A stretch of DNA of 64,000 nucleotides, taken from contig NZ_CALFYO010000020.1 in NCBI RefSeq assembly GCF_937952055.1, positions 1 to 64,000 of the forward strand. The letters run 5' to 3'. The notes below the pieces were generated by a model, which was not told the origin of the DNA, did not search any database, and worked only from the letters and a program-made list of their open reading frames with translations. Origin of the DNA: an uncultured Piscinibacter sp. GTDB taxonomy: Bacteria > Pseudomonadota > Gammaproteobacteria > Burkholderiales > Burkholderiaceae_C. Positions within the stretch are counted from its first letter, which is position 1. Every line of letters starts with the position of its first letter. This document shows, piece after piece, positions 45,508 to 54,691 of this stretch. Both the position numbers and the translations under genes were made by a program.

Positions 45508-46809
45508 TCACATCTTGAAGGATGCGAACTCGTCGCCGTCATCCGCTTCAACGGCCTGGTCGCCAGCGCCACCGTTGTCGACTGCCACCTCGATGCCGCC
45601 AAGGAGTTCCTGCCAGGCCGTTCCTTGGTTCTGTTCGAGCACGGCAAGCAGGTTGATGAAGGCCGTGATGGTCGTTCGCGGTGTACGGAAGTACGTATCG
45701 CCGATGCGCTTGGAGCAATGCTCCATGAAGCTCATGACCCCGTTGTCGGGCAGCAGGTGCTTAGCCGGGTCCCCGAAGGCGTAGACGCTACGAATCTTCT
45801 GCAGCAGCACATAGAAGTCTTCCGGGGTCAGGCTAGACAACCGCACCACCGGCCCGCTGTAGTCCACGAGGCCGTCCGTTGCAAACGTGTTCTGCGCCAG
45901 CCGGCTCTGCAGTGCCGGGTAGCTGTAGAGGCCTCGGCGTGTGTCGAGCAGGAACTCTGGCGTGCCGCCAAGCACGAAGCCCAGCCCTACGGCGGTGCCC
46001 TGCAGCGAGTCATTCAGGATACGGAGAATCTGCTCGTAGTTCGAGTTGCGGGCCTGCGCATTCGCCAGCTTGTACAGGTTCACAAGCTCGTCCAGGCTCA
46101 CAAGCAGGCCGGAGAAGCCCGCCAGGCGGACGAACCGCGCCATCAACTTCAGCTGGTCGTAGACCGCGGCGTCGTCGACGATGGTCCGAACGCCGAGAGC
46201 TTGCTTGGCGTCGGTCTTGGTCCTGAACTCGCCCCGCAGCCAGCGAACGGCATCAGACTTGAGCTGCTCGTTCCCTTCCTCGTAGCCGCGGCAGTACGCC
46301 GCAATGACGTCGGCGAAGTCGTAGCCATTCACTAGCTCGGTCAGCTGGTCCAGCTTTTTGCGCAGCACTGCCTCCGTGGTTTGGCCTGATGCCTTCGCCT
46401 CGGTCTTGGCAGTCGCGATGAACTTCTCGACGATGCCGCTCAGCGCGCCGCCATCCGGCTTGGTACGCGTCGAGAGGTTGCGCATCAGCTCGGCATAGAG
46501 CGAACGAGCTTGGCCGCCACTGGCGTGAAGACGCCGGTCCGGATTCAGGTCCGCGCTGGCCACCACCAGCTTCTTCTCCATGCCCACCGCGCGAACGAGG
46601 TTGAGGAAGAAGGTCTTGCCAGCCCCGTACTCGCCAATGACGACGCGGAACGCCGACCCGCCGTCGGCGATGCGGTCGATGTCGGTGACGAGCGTCTCGA
46701 TTTCCCGCGTGCGTCCGACTTGCACCAGGTGCTGACCCGTGCGAGGCACCACGCCGGCGCGCAGCGACTGGATGACCGCGTCTCGGTCCTTTGGGCGAAT
46801 CGTTGTCAT
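45508..46809 (-). CDS. BrxD-like ATP-binding protein (DUF2791)
   Basis: 433 aa. RAGVVPRTGQHLVQVGR, then Walker A VIGEYGAGKTFFLNLVRA (about 59-67) and Walker B LLVSLDELVNLYK (about 233) fit the DUF2791/BrxD family, AAA-type ATPases seen in BREX and in Ter-associated operons. It overlaps the TerB gene (ATGA) and lies 23 bases from the helicase. Probably loads or drives the helicase. Confidence 0.87.
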   Translation of the reverse strand: MTTIRPKDRDAVIQSLRAGVVPRTGQHLVQVGRTREIETLVTDIDRIADGGSAFRVVIGEYGAGKTFFLNLVRAVGMEKKLVVASADLNPDRRLHASGGQARSLYAELMRNLSTRTKPDGGALSGIVEKFIATAKTEAKASGQTTEAVLRKKLDQLTELVNGYDFADVIAAYCRGYEEGNEQLKSDAVRWLRGEFRTKTDAKQALGVRTIVDDAAVYDQLKLMARFVRLAGFSGLLVSLDELVNLYKLANAQARNSNYEQILRILNDSLQGTAVGLGFVLGGTPEFLLDTRRGLYSYPALQSRLAQNTFATDGLVDYSGPVVRLSSLTPEDFYVLLQKIRSVYAFGDPAKHLLPDNGVMSFMEHCSKRIGDTYFRTPRTTITAFINLLAVLEQNQGTAWQELLGGIEVAVDNGGAGDQAVEADDGDEFASFKM

Positions 46810-49238
46810 GCTTCCACTTTCTCCAGGATTTCGGCGTTCACAGTCACGGGGTCTTCGCCCTCGAATAGCGGCATGTCATGTGTATCGAACGCCGCCTCGT
46901 TGATGTGCTCCAGGGCGCCGTCGAGCATCAGGTCGAGGTCAGCAGCCACGTCGAGCAGCTCCTCGCGGCTCCATTCCGGGCGAGACAGCATCATCCGGGC
47001 GAGCGCCGAGTGCGCCTCGTCTAGCCCCATGAGGCCCTTGGGTGCCTCGACCGTTTCGGTCTCGGGCTCAGCCTCAACAGGCTCTGCCGCCGCCACCTGC
47101 TCTTCTGCCTCGGTGAAGATGTTGGCCAGCAGCGCCGAAACCCTCTCGGTGTCCTTCTGCAGCGCAGCGATGCGAGCCGGGTCGAGCTTGAAGCCGGCCT
47201 CTTCGGCCTTGGCCACAGCAGCGGCTGTCGGCTTCGTACCGGCAGCAACTGCATGAACGTCGGAGAACACTTTCTTCGGGTCGACGCCCAGGGCCTTGTA
47301 GACCTTTTCGAGCATTTTCACCTCGGCTGGCGACACCTCGCCGTCCGACTGGGCGACGGTCGCCATGAACGCGGCAATGGTCTCCTTGACAGCTGTATCC
47401 AGCGGCTCGAACTTCTTCTTGAGAGCAGTCAGCGACGCAGGCGCCTGCATCAACAGCCTGAGGTGGGCAAGCAAACGTCTGGTCTGGGTGGGTGTGAGGT
47501 GCTTCCAGGACAGCACTGTCTCGCGCAGGTGGCCCATCTCCTTGATGCCGAACTCTCCGTCGGCCGAGGCGACGGCCGAGGCCAGTTGCAGCGTCAACGC
47601 AGCCGCGAGGTACGGCCCGTTTGCACGCGACAACTGCTCCGATGGCGGTAGCGCGAACAGAACGACCTTCTCCTCGGGCTTTGGCGGCTTCGCGCCGCTC
47701 AGCACATCGGGCTCGAAGCCGACATTTGCCGACTCGAGTGTTCGGGCCAATGACAGCGTCTTGTCTTTCGTGAACGCTGTCTTGGCTCCGAGCGCGCTCA
47801 GCAAGTCTTGGAACGACATGGCGACCATGCCTTCGCCCATACGCGCCTTCAAGGCCTGGAGTGCCTTCTGGGCGCTCTCGGGCCAGAGCGGCGCTGGGAG
47901 CTGAAGCAATGCTTCGAGCGACGTCTTGGCATCTGGGCTTTTGCCGACGAGGCGGCTGAACGACTCCAGCGGTTTGGTGGCCGCCTCAACGACCTCTTGG
48001 AGCTTCTTGATTGGGGCCGTCAGCACAGTGACGTCGGGTGTGTCTTTGAATGTCAGTTTGAGCTCTTGATATCCCCTGAAGCCGGAGGACGCGGGACGGT
48101 AAACCAGCTTCAGCTTCGTCCGGTTGCGAGGCAGGACCATCCCTTGGCCACACAGCTCGGAGTACTTCTGGGCAAACAACTGGTCGAACTGTTCGGCGCA
48201 GCGCGTTGCTGGTGTGCGCAGCGCGATGTTCGGGTCGAGCCTTGCCCAGGCCAGTGCAAGGTGGGCAGGCACGGGTTCACTGTCTACTGCCGCCTGTCCC
48301 AGGGCAAGTCGAATGTAGAGCGGCAGCTCGAACGAACGCGGAAGCTCGGGGACGGGCCGCTCATATAGTCTTGCCGGGTGCGAGGCCAACGAGACCCAGT
48401 CCAGCAGCTCGCCTGCGTAGCGCCTGAACGAATGGGACTTCTCCCCGTAGATGCTCAGAAGCCGACGCAGCTCGTCGGCGATGAGCGGCCAGTCGGCCTG
48501 GGCAGTTTCGTCCTTGGACGCGTCGATGATTGCCCGACGCTCAAGACCGTAGAAGAAGAGGAAGACGTAGCCGATGTCCGCGCGCGGGTCCTGGCGACCA
48601 CCCGTGAGCCACTTGAGGTAGGCCCGTCGGGCGCTCGGGGAAACCTCCGAGTAGCTGGGCCAGTAGCCCATGTCGCGCTCGGTGTACTCGGCGCGCGCTG
48701 CTACCGTCTTCGAGGGGTCGATGAGGCAAGGGTCGTTGTCCCCGAGCGGTGTGCTTAGCGAATTGCCGACATAGACCATCCCCCCGGGAATAGTCAGGCC
48801 CGCAATGCTCACCGACTCGCCAGGTGGAATCCACCGGCCGACGCCGTACCCTTTCGGAGCGGCAGGAACCCTGAAGTTGGAGACAGGCGGTGCTGGTGCA
48901 GACGGCGAGGAGGTCCGGTAGGCGCCGGAAGACTGGCCGACGCTTACGGGCTCGGCGTCTTCAACGTACCGGGGTGCTGGGGTTCCGGATGACGTCTGAC
49001 GCGTTCTTGCCGCAGCTTCGAGGGAGCGTGGCGCCGACCGGGTTGGCTCAGGCGGCGGCTCTTCGATGACGTCTTGAGCCTTCTTCGACTGGCCGTACAT
49101 GTAGATGGCGATGCCGATGACGGCAAGCACCCCTGCGCCAATCCAGACCTCCTTGGGAATCGCTGCGAGCAGCGCGATAGCGCCGATGACCAGCGCTCCT
49201 ATGACGCCTCCCGAGCCAGACTTCTTTCTTCTTGCCAT
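46806..49238 (-). CDS. TerB-N/TerB/TerB-C membrane protein
   Basis: 810 aa. Two membrane helices near the N-terminus (GVIGALVIGAIALLAAI and VWIGAGVLAVIGIAIYMYG), a disordered linker, a TerB-N domain (about 130-340: RWIPPGESVSIAGLTIPGGM, YLKWLTGGRQDP), a central region, a TerB domain (about 545-660, acidic ASADGEFGIKEMGHL and AQSDGEVSPAEVKML) and an acidic TerB-C end. TerB domains bind divalent cations and couple membranes to Ter complexes. It probably anchors the helicase/nuclease genes downstream. GGGAG is nine bases before the ATG. Confidence 0.87.
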   Translation of the reverse strand: MARRKKSGSGGVIGALVIGAIALLAAIPKEVWIGAGVLAVIGIAIYMYGQSKKAQDVIEEPPPEPTRSAPRSLEAAARTRQTSSGTPAPRYVEDAEPVSVGQSSGAYRTSSPSAPAPPVSNFRVPAAPKGYGVGRWIPPGESVSIAGLTIPGGMVYVGNSLSTPLGDNDPCLIDPSKTVAARAEYTERDMGYWPSYSEVSPSARRAYLKWLTGGRQDPRADIGYVFLFFYGLERRAIIDASKDETAQADWPLIADELRRLLSIYGEKSHSFRRYAGELLDWVSLASHPARLYERPVPELPRSFELPLYIRLALGQAAVDSEPVPAHLALAWARLDPNIALRTPATRCAEQFDQLFAQKYSELCGQGMVLPRNRTKLKLVYRPASSGFRGYQELKLTFKDTPDVTVLTAPIKKLQEVVEAATKPLESFSRLVGKSPDAKTSLEALLQLPAPLWPESAQKALQALKARMGEGMVAMSFQDLLSALGAKTAFTKDKTLSLARTLESANVGFEPDVLSGAKPPKPEEKVVLFALPPSEQLSRANGPYLAAALTLQLASAVASADGEFGIKEMGHLRETVLSWKHLTPTQTRRLLAHLRLLMQAPASLTALKKKFEPLDTAVKETIAAFMATVAQSDGEVSPAEVKMLEKVYKALGVDPKKVFSDVHAVAAGTKPTAAAVAKAEEAGFKLDPARIAALQKDTERVSALLANIFTEAEEQVAAAEPVEAEPETETVEAPKGLMGLDEAHSALARMMLSRPEWSREELLDVAADLDLMLDGALEHINEAAFDTHDMPLFEGEDPVTVNAEILEKVEA

Positions 49239-49260
49239 TCTTGTTGGTCTCCCGCTCCGT

Positions 49261-50406
49261 TCATGGACTGAACAGCTCCTGGTCTAGGTAGCGCCCCGAT
49301 TGCGCTAGCACCGGGAGGAGTTTGCTGTCTGCGTACTCGCAGCCTGTGCTGACGACCGGTCGCTGGCCCTGCTTCTCAGCCGCCTCCGGAGAATGCCCGC
49401 CTCCTGCAAGCAATGCTGCCAGCATCGGTGCGTATCCGGGAGTCCATCCCACCAAATCGGGGAACGTCGAGCGCATCGCGGCCAGAATTCGCATGCCCGA
49501 GTAGTCAAGGTCGCCCCAGAAGAAGACAGGCGTGCTGCCCTGCCCAAAGAGCCAGGCCTCAAACGCGACCTGCAGGTCTCCTCCCAGAGCGCCCCTGCCG
49601 GCGTAGAACAGCGAACACCCGGTAGAGCTCCTCAGGCGCTGGGCGCTGCCTTTGAACCCCGAGGCGAAGACCAGAGCGAGCCGGTCGAAGGCCCCACTGG
49701 TGGAGCGCAACGCTTGTTCGAAGCTCATCTGGTTTTCGATGAACAGCACACCGCGGTAGCCAGCCTTTGGCAGGTAGACCTGCAGTTGAATGGGCGACTC
49801 CGGAAACGGGCACTCGTCCACCCCCAGAATTGCGGCCACTAGGCCCTGCCGCTTGTCCAGCACTTTGGACATTCCCCAGAAGAGCTGAGACGACACCTCC
49901 CGCAGCAACATCGGCTTGTCGGCGAGTCCACGGAGCCTGTTCAGTTGGGAAACGACCTCCGCCATCGAGTGGTCGGGCATGTCTATGCAGTAGTCGCCAA
50001 CAGCGCGCTTGACGGCCTCTGGCGCATCCAGACCGCTGTTTACCGCTTCGCGCCAGCGCACGACCGAACTGCGCTGGCGCTCTGGTCGGCCAACCGCTCG
50101 GCGTATCGCGTCTTCATCGAGGACAGTGACCCGTGGCGAAGAAGCGTATCCCGATGGAGACCTGACCGCGTCCTCCGGCTTCACCTGCAACCAACCCCAC
50201 TTCGCCATGGCGACAACATGCTCCCAGAGGTCCTCCTTCGTGGACTCCATGGGTGCCTTGTAGAGCGCCGGCCAGGTTCGGTCGCCCAGGGCTACGGATT
50301 GGGCCTTTGAGCTCCCACGCTGTTCCGCTGCATCGAGCCGGTTCACGAGCACGTTCAACAGCTCGCGGACAGGCTCGGATTGCAGCCAAAGGGGCGTTAC
50401 GGTCAC
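49261..50406 (-). CDS. jetD: Wadjet JetD nuclease subunit
   Basis: 381 aa. DUF3322/DUF2220 plan: an N-terminal arm, then a Toprim-like nuclease domain with an acidic LFIENQMSFEQ and VFFWGDLDYSGMRIL (DxD). JetD is the Wadjet endonuclease that cleaves circular plasmid DNA, related to topoisomerase VI A subunits. Coupled to jetC (ATGA overlap); 22 bp before the TerB gene. Confidence 0.92.
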   Translation of the reverse strand: MTVTPLWLQSEPVRELLNVLVNRLDAAEQRGSSKAQSVALGDRTWPALYKAPMESTKEDLWEHVVAMAKWGWLQVKPEDAVRSPSGYASSPRVTVLDEDAIRRAVGRPERQRSSVVRWREAVNSGLDAPEAVKRAVGDYCIDMPDHSMAEVVSQLNRLRGLADKPMLLREVSSQLFWGMSKVLDKRQGLVAAILGVDECPFPESPIQLQVYLPKAGYRGVLFIENQMSFEQALRSTSGAFDRLALVFASGFKGSAQRLRSSTGCSLFYAGRGALGGDLQVAFEAWLFGQGSTPVFFWGDLDYSGMRILAAMRSTFPDLVGWTPGYAPMLAALLAGGGHSPEAAEKQGQRPVVSTGCEYADSKLLPVLAQSGRYLDQELFSP

Positions 50407-53400
50407 TTCGTCGGCTCCGCCGGCTCAGCGGTCTCGAACGCGAGCTTGGCCTGTTCACGCACCGCCGCCCGCTGCTTCTCCCAGAGGTCGCGCATGCGGT
50501 CCTTCCTAAAGATGCGCTCGTCGCACTCCAGGATGAAGTCGAGTTCACCGTTCTCCGGCACGGTCACCCGGCTGTAGCTGTACTCCCGGTCGAACTCAGG
50601 CCTAAGGCCACCCGCCCCGCGTGTGGGCATGGCACTGATGACCTGGATATCCAAGGTGTCTCGCAGGTATTTCAGGACAGACCTGGCTCTTGACTCGTCC
50701 ATCGTCGAGAACGACTCATCGCTGGCCAACATCCGCAGGTTGGCGCCCTTCTCGAAAAGCTTGAGTCTGTTGCTGACCACCGCCGCCCGGACGATGTAGG
50801 CAGGGGTCTCGAGTTGACCGCCTGACCCAGTACCCCAGGTCGACAGCGGGATACGCCCCCCGCTGTCGGAGTTGTTCCAGATTTCGTAACGCCGGTAGTT
50901 CCGGTAGTCGGCGATTCGCATCAACTCTCGCCCGGCACGCTCCTGGTCCGGGTCCAGCAGCAACTTGACCAGCCGGTCTCGGACTTCGACGTGCTTTGGA
51001 GAGAGTTCGGTGTCGCCGAACAGGTCGACCGTGTCGGGTGAGTCTGCCAGTTCGGCCACGGCTGAGAAGAAGCCGTAGTACTCCAGGAATTCGGGTTCCC
51101 ACTTGGACCAGTCGATGCTGAAGCGGTCGGTGCCGAACTTGAGCCTCTCCAGCTCGTTGTTCAGCTGCTTCAGCATGCGCACACCCTCATCGACCTTGCT
51201 CTTGATTTCGACGCAGAACTGCTTGGTGAACACGTCGTGGAACGAGCGCTCCGCCTCCTCCACTTTGGCGCGGTTGTTGTAGAGCCCGATACTCTCCATA
51301 TCGCGGTGCAGCTCGCTCACGGCCTGGCCGAGCTGCACCAGAGGGCCGTAGTAGGGGTCGAAGCCGGTTGCGTCGTGGTGGTGCGGCAATGGAGCGAAGC
51401 GCTCTTCCTGACGCACGCTGGGGTTGTACTGGGCCAGCATCTCCCGCACCTCGCCCAGCAGGCTCTCAGGCTGGCTGCGGAGGTGATTGAGGCGGGCCTG
51501 CACCCACACAACGTCCATCCGCTTTGACGCCAGGAGGTCCTCGACCTGCTGCGCAAGCACCGTATACGTCTTCTCAGGATTGGCCTCGCACAGGTGCTTC
51601 AGCCGGCGAAGCTGGTTGTCGCGCTCCTGGAAACGGGCGTCACGGCCCTTCTTGACTCGCTCAATGACCGCCTCGGCCTCCGTGATGCGCTGGTCAGCCA
51701 ACGTCACTGTGTTGTTCGCGAGCTTGATTTCCTCGTCATGTTCGGCGATGCGGTCCTCGAGACGCTTGAGCTCCTCTCGCAGCTCTTCGACCTCCTTTAG
51801 GTCCAGCTGAGCGAGCGAGCGACGAACGGTGTCGATGTCGCCGGCGTACTGCGCAAGCGGCGCGGCGTCGAACGAAGGCTCGCGCAGGCCCGTGAGTGCG
51901 CGTCGGAAATCAACGAGAACACCTTGAAGCTGCTCGAACTCCTGAATCTCCCGGTCGGTCTGTTCGAGCAGCTCGGTCGTGGCTTGAAGCGCACTCTCCC
52001 GAGCCTTGAGCCCGAGTACCAGGTCGCGACGTTCGCCAACGAACATCGTCCGCGAACCACTGCCCTTGCCGTCCTTGGTAAGACCTCGAGGCGTGAACCG
52101 CAACTTTTCCGAATCCTTCACCTTGACAACGGAGCCGTACTGCTCGATGAGGTAGGCTTTCGCGATGGCGTGTTCGGTGCGCAGTTCGTGAATGATGGAG
52201 TCCGACGGCACGCGGGACGGGTCCGCCCGCTCCAGGCAGTGCTTACCTTGCACGACCTTGGAACGCGAGCCCCAAGATTGCAGGAAGTCGACGGTACGGG
52301 CCTCCCACTCCGGCTTCACGATGAGATTGAAGCGGGCGTTGTCGAGGTAGCCCTCGATGGCCTGCTGCCACTCCTCCGACACCGGCTCCACGAGGTCACA
52401 GAGCACCTGCACACCGGCGTCTGGCAACCGCTCTCGGATGCGCTCCAAGGCGAGCACCGTGTCGCGGCTGTAGTTGCCTGCGCCCGCCGCAAGACGCTCC
52501 TTGCGTTCAGCGAGGTCCTTGCGCTCCTTCTTGGCAGCGTCGACTCGCTGTGCCAGCGTGGTGGCCTCTGCAGCTAGGGCCACGAGGACGCTTTCGTCGG
52601 CGCCCACCATCGCTGCGTGCAGCACATCCAGGCCGGTACCCACACCATTGAAGGCGGGTGCGAGCTGAAAGAGCTTCTCGGCAACCAACTCGGCATCACG
52701 ATTGGCGTCGACCACGGCATCGAGCAAGCCTGCAAGCCTAGACACGTTGGTGGTCGAGACGGCTTTGGCCACCGCCTCCACGGAGGCTTTCAGCTTGGGA
52801 AATTGCTCGGGGATGGGCCGCCGCAGCAAGCCATCGGCCGCGTTCGTGATTTGCGCCGCGGCATGGAGGCCCGCGTGAAGCTCGCCCAGCTTGTTTCTAG
52901 CGGCGGTAGTTGCCCGTGCGAGGCGCTCGTCCAGCGTCTGCTTCTCCGTGTGCGCAGGGATACCTTCTAGTCGTGCAGCGATGGAGATACGGCTCTTGTC
53001 GACCGCCCTCTTCAGCTCCTGCTGGGTCTTCGCCTTCTGGGCGTAGCGCTCTGCGATTTCGGTGTCGTCCTTGATGCGCTGTCGCTCCAGAGCGATGCGC
53101 TCCTCGTCGGCCGCAACCTGCATCTTGGCCAGCAGCAGGTCGTACTGCACCTGCTCCTCGAACGTAGCCGCCGTCTTGCCAGTGAGTTCCTTCAACTCAC
53201 GCAGCCGCCCAACCGCCGTCTCGAGGCGTTTACCCTCGTTCTTCAGGCTGGTGACTTGACGCATGAGGTCGCTGATGCGACTGATGCTCTCCTGCAGTGC
53301 CTTGCCATCGAACTCCAGGATGTCCTCGCGCACCAGGTCGTGCACCGAGCCGATGGGCCGGTAGGCGATTGACTGGGACCAGGCCCTGGCCGCGTTCTGC

Positions 53401-54023
53401 GCCTCCTCCCAGGGAATGGAGTTACGCCCGCGGAATCGACCATAGAGCCCACACAGGTAGTCGCGCTTATGGTCGTCGTAGGCGACGACCTTCGGGTACT
53501 TCGACTTAAGGCGCTTGACGATGTCCTCCACGGGAACGCACACGCCTTGGTCCAAGTCATCGAAGAACTCCTCGACCGACAGCGCCGCGTCCTCGACGAT
53601 GACCAGGACCACGCGCTCAAGCTTCGCGTCCCGGCGCTCGGTAGTGCCGTCCACGCGCGCCGCCGCGGCCACCAGGGCGGTGAACATCCTGGCTGTACCG
53701 TCCGATGCCCCGGGCCGGAACACCGCGGCGATGTAGCCCTGGGCGCCCGAAGGTCGCGAGAATCGGCTGTACTCTGCGCCAACCACGAACGACTCGAGCG
53801 TCCGTTTCGTCTTTCCTCGCCGCTGGCCCGGCTGGCTCTCCTCCTGACCGGGGTTGTAGGCGACGATGCCCTGATACGCGGCGGTCATGACGGTCTGTAG
53901 GCCGTCCAGCATGGTGGACTTGCCGGCGCCCGTAGGCCCGGTGAGCAACGTCATGTTGCCCAGTTCGTAGTTGGCCGGGCGCAATTGCCCCCAGTTGACG
54001 AGGACCAGACGGTCGAGCTTCAT
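50403..54023 (-). CDS. jetC: Wadjet JetC SMC-like ATPase
   Basis: 1206 aa. Walker A LLTGPTGAGKSTMLDGLQTV (about 27-46), long coiled-coil arms, signature STWGTGSGGQLETPAYIVRA (about 1060) and Walker B LASDESFSTMDESRA (about 1096). The MukB/MksB-type subunit that extrudes DNA loops to find small circular plasmids. Coupled to jetB and jetD by ATGA overlaps. Confidence 0.95.
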   Translation of the reverse strand: MKLDRLVLVNWGQLRPANYELGNMTLLTGPTGAGKSTMLDGLQTVMTAAYQGIVAYNPGQEESQPGQRRGKTKRTLESFVVGAEYSRFSRPSGAQGYIAAVFRPGASDGTARMFTALVAAAARVDGTTERRDAKLERVVLVIVEDAALSVEEFFDDLDQGVCVPVEDIVKRLKSKYPKVVAYDDHKRDYLCGLYGRFRGRNSIPWEEAQNAARAWSQSIAYRPIGSVHDLVREDILEFDGKALQESISRISDLMRQVTSLKNEGKRLETAVGRLRELKELTGKTAATFEEQVQYDLLLAKMQVAADEERIALERQRIKDDTEIAERYAQKAKTQQELKRAVDKSRISIAARLEGIPAHTEKQTLDERLARATTAARNKLGELHAGLHAAAQITNAADGLLRRPIPEQFPKLKASVEAVAKAVSTTNVSRLAGLLDAVVDANRDAELVAEKLFQLAPAFNGVGTGLDVLHAAMVGADESVLVALAAEATTLAQRVDAAKKERKDLAERKERLAAGAGNYSRDTVLALERIRERLPDAGVQVLCDLVEPVSEEWQQAIEGYLDNARFNLIVKPEWEARTVDFLQSWGSRSKVVQGKHCLERADPSRVPSDSIIHELRTEHAIAKAYLIEQYGSVVKVKDSEKLRFTPRGLTKDGKGSGSRTMFVGERRDLVLGLKARESALQATTELLEQTDREIQEFEQLQGVLVDFRRALTGLREPSFDAAPLAQYAGDIDTVRRSLAQLDLKEVEELREELKRLEDRIAEHDEEIKLANNTVTLADQRITEAEAVIERVKKGRDARFQERDNQLRRLKHLCEANPEKTYTVLAQQVEDLLASKRMDVVWVQARLNHLRSQPESLLGEVREMLAQYNPSVRQEERFAPLPHHHDATGFDPYYGPLVQLGQAVSELHRDMESIGLYNNRAKVEEAERSFHDVFTKQFCVEIKSKVDEGVRMLKQLNNELERLKFGTDRFSIDWSKWEPEFLEYYGFFSAVAELADSPDTVDLFGDTELSPKHVEVRDRLVKLLLDPDQERAGRELMRIADYRNYRRYEIWNNSDSGGRIPLSTWGTGSGGQLETPAYIVRAAVVSNRLKLFEKGANLRMLASDESFSTMDESRARSVLKYLRDTLDIQVISAMPTRGAGGLRPEFDREYSYSRVTVPENGELDFILECDERIFRKDRMRDLWEKQRAAVREQAKLAFETAEPAEPTK

Positions 54024-54691
54024 TCGTTGCCCTCCTGCGCCGTTACTTCGGCCTCGACGACTCCGTCTGCGTCGAGGGCGGCGCTGAGCGCGTCGTTGGA
54101 GACGATGCCCAGGATGGTCGGGCGGATGGCCAGCAGCGCGTCTTCGTTGGTGATGGAGAACTCGGCTGTGTAGCGGAGCAGCCGATGGCGCTTGAGCTCG
54201 GCCAACAGCGCCATCTTGTCACCCATGCTGCTGGGCAGCGGGCGCTTGAGCTGGGTCTGCATGGTCGCCGCGATTTCTTCAAATCCGACCGAGACCTCGC
54301 CGTCCGCCTCTATCTCGCCGGCATTGAGCTTGTTCTGGTACAGGAACCGCAGGGCCAGCGCCATGGCCACGAAGTCTGGGGAGACCCGTGCGCGAAGTGC
54401 TGGCGCCGCTTCGTAGACGTCCTCGCTCAGGCCGTCGACTATGGCGCCCGCCACGTAGAGCCGGTAGAACTGGTTTGTGCTGTCGTGGTGGAGCCGGAAC
54501 CCCGCGATGTCCAGGTAATCCTCCAGCAGGTTCTCGACTCGACGGGCATCGTCGTAGAGCAGCTGTTCGGTCCGGTCTTCGTCGCGCAGGATGACCCCAT
54601 AAGCCAGCAGTCGAGTCAGGATTTCTCGGAACCGCTCCTGCTTCAGGTTGGCTAGCGCAAGCTGTTCGTTGATGAGACTGGAGATGTTCAT
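54020..54691 (-). CDS. jetB: Wadjet JetB (MukE-like, DUF4194)
   Basis: 223 aa. Tandem winged-helix protein of the KITE/MukE type (LINEQLALANLKQERFREIL, YGVILRDEDRTEQLLYDDAR, LLRYTAEFSITNEDALLAIR). It bridges the JetA kleisin and the JetC heads. It overlaps jetA and jetC by four bases each. Confidence 0.9.
   Translation of the reverse strand: MNISSLINEQLALANLKQERFREILTRLLAYGVILRDEDRTEQLLYDDARRVENLLEDYLDIAGFRLHHDSTNQFYRLYVAGAIVDGLSEDVYEAAPALRARVSPDFVAMALALRFLYQNKLNAGEIEADGEVSVGFEEIAATMQTQLKRPLPSSMGDKMALLAELKRHRLLRYTAEFSITNEDALLAIRPTILGIVSNDALSAALDADGVVEAEVTAQEGNE

Noticed and set aside
38459..49238. Complete BREX system
   Set aside because: BrxD-like and BrxHI-like genes are present but pglX, pglZ, brxC and brxA/B are absent from the window.
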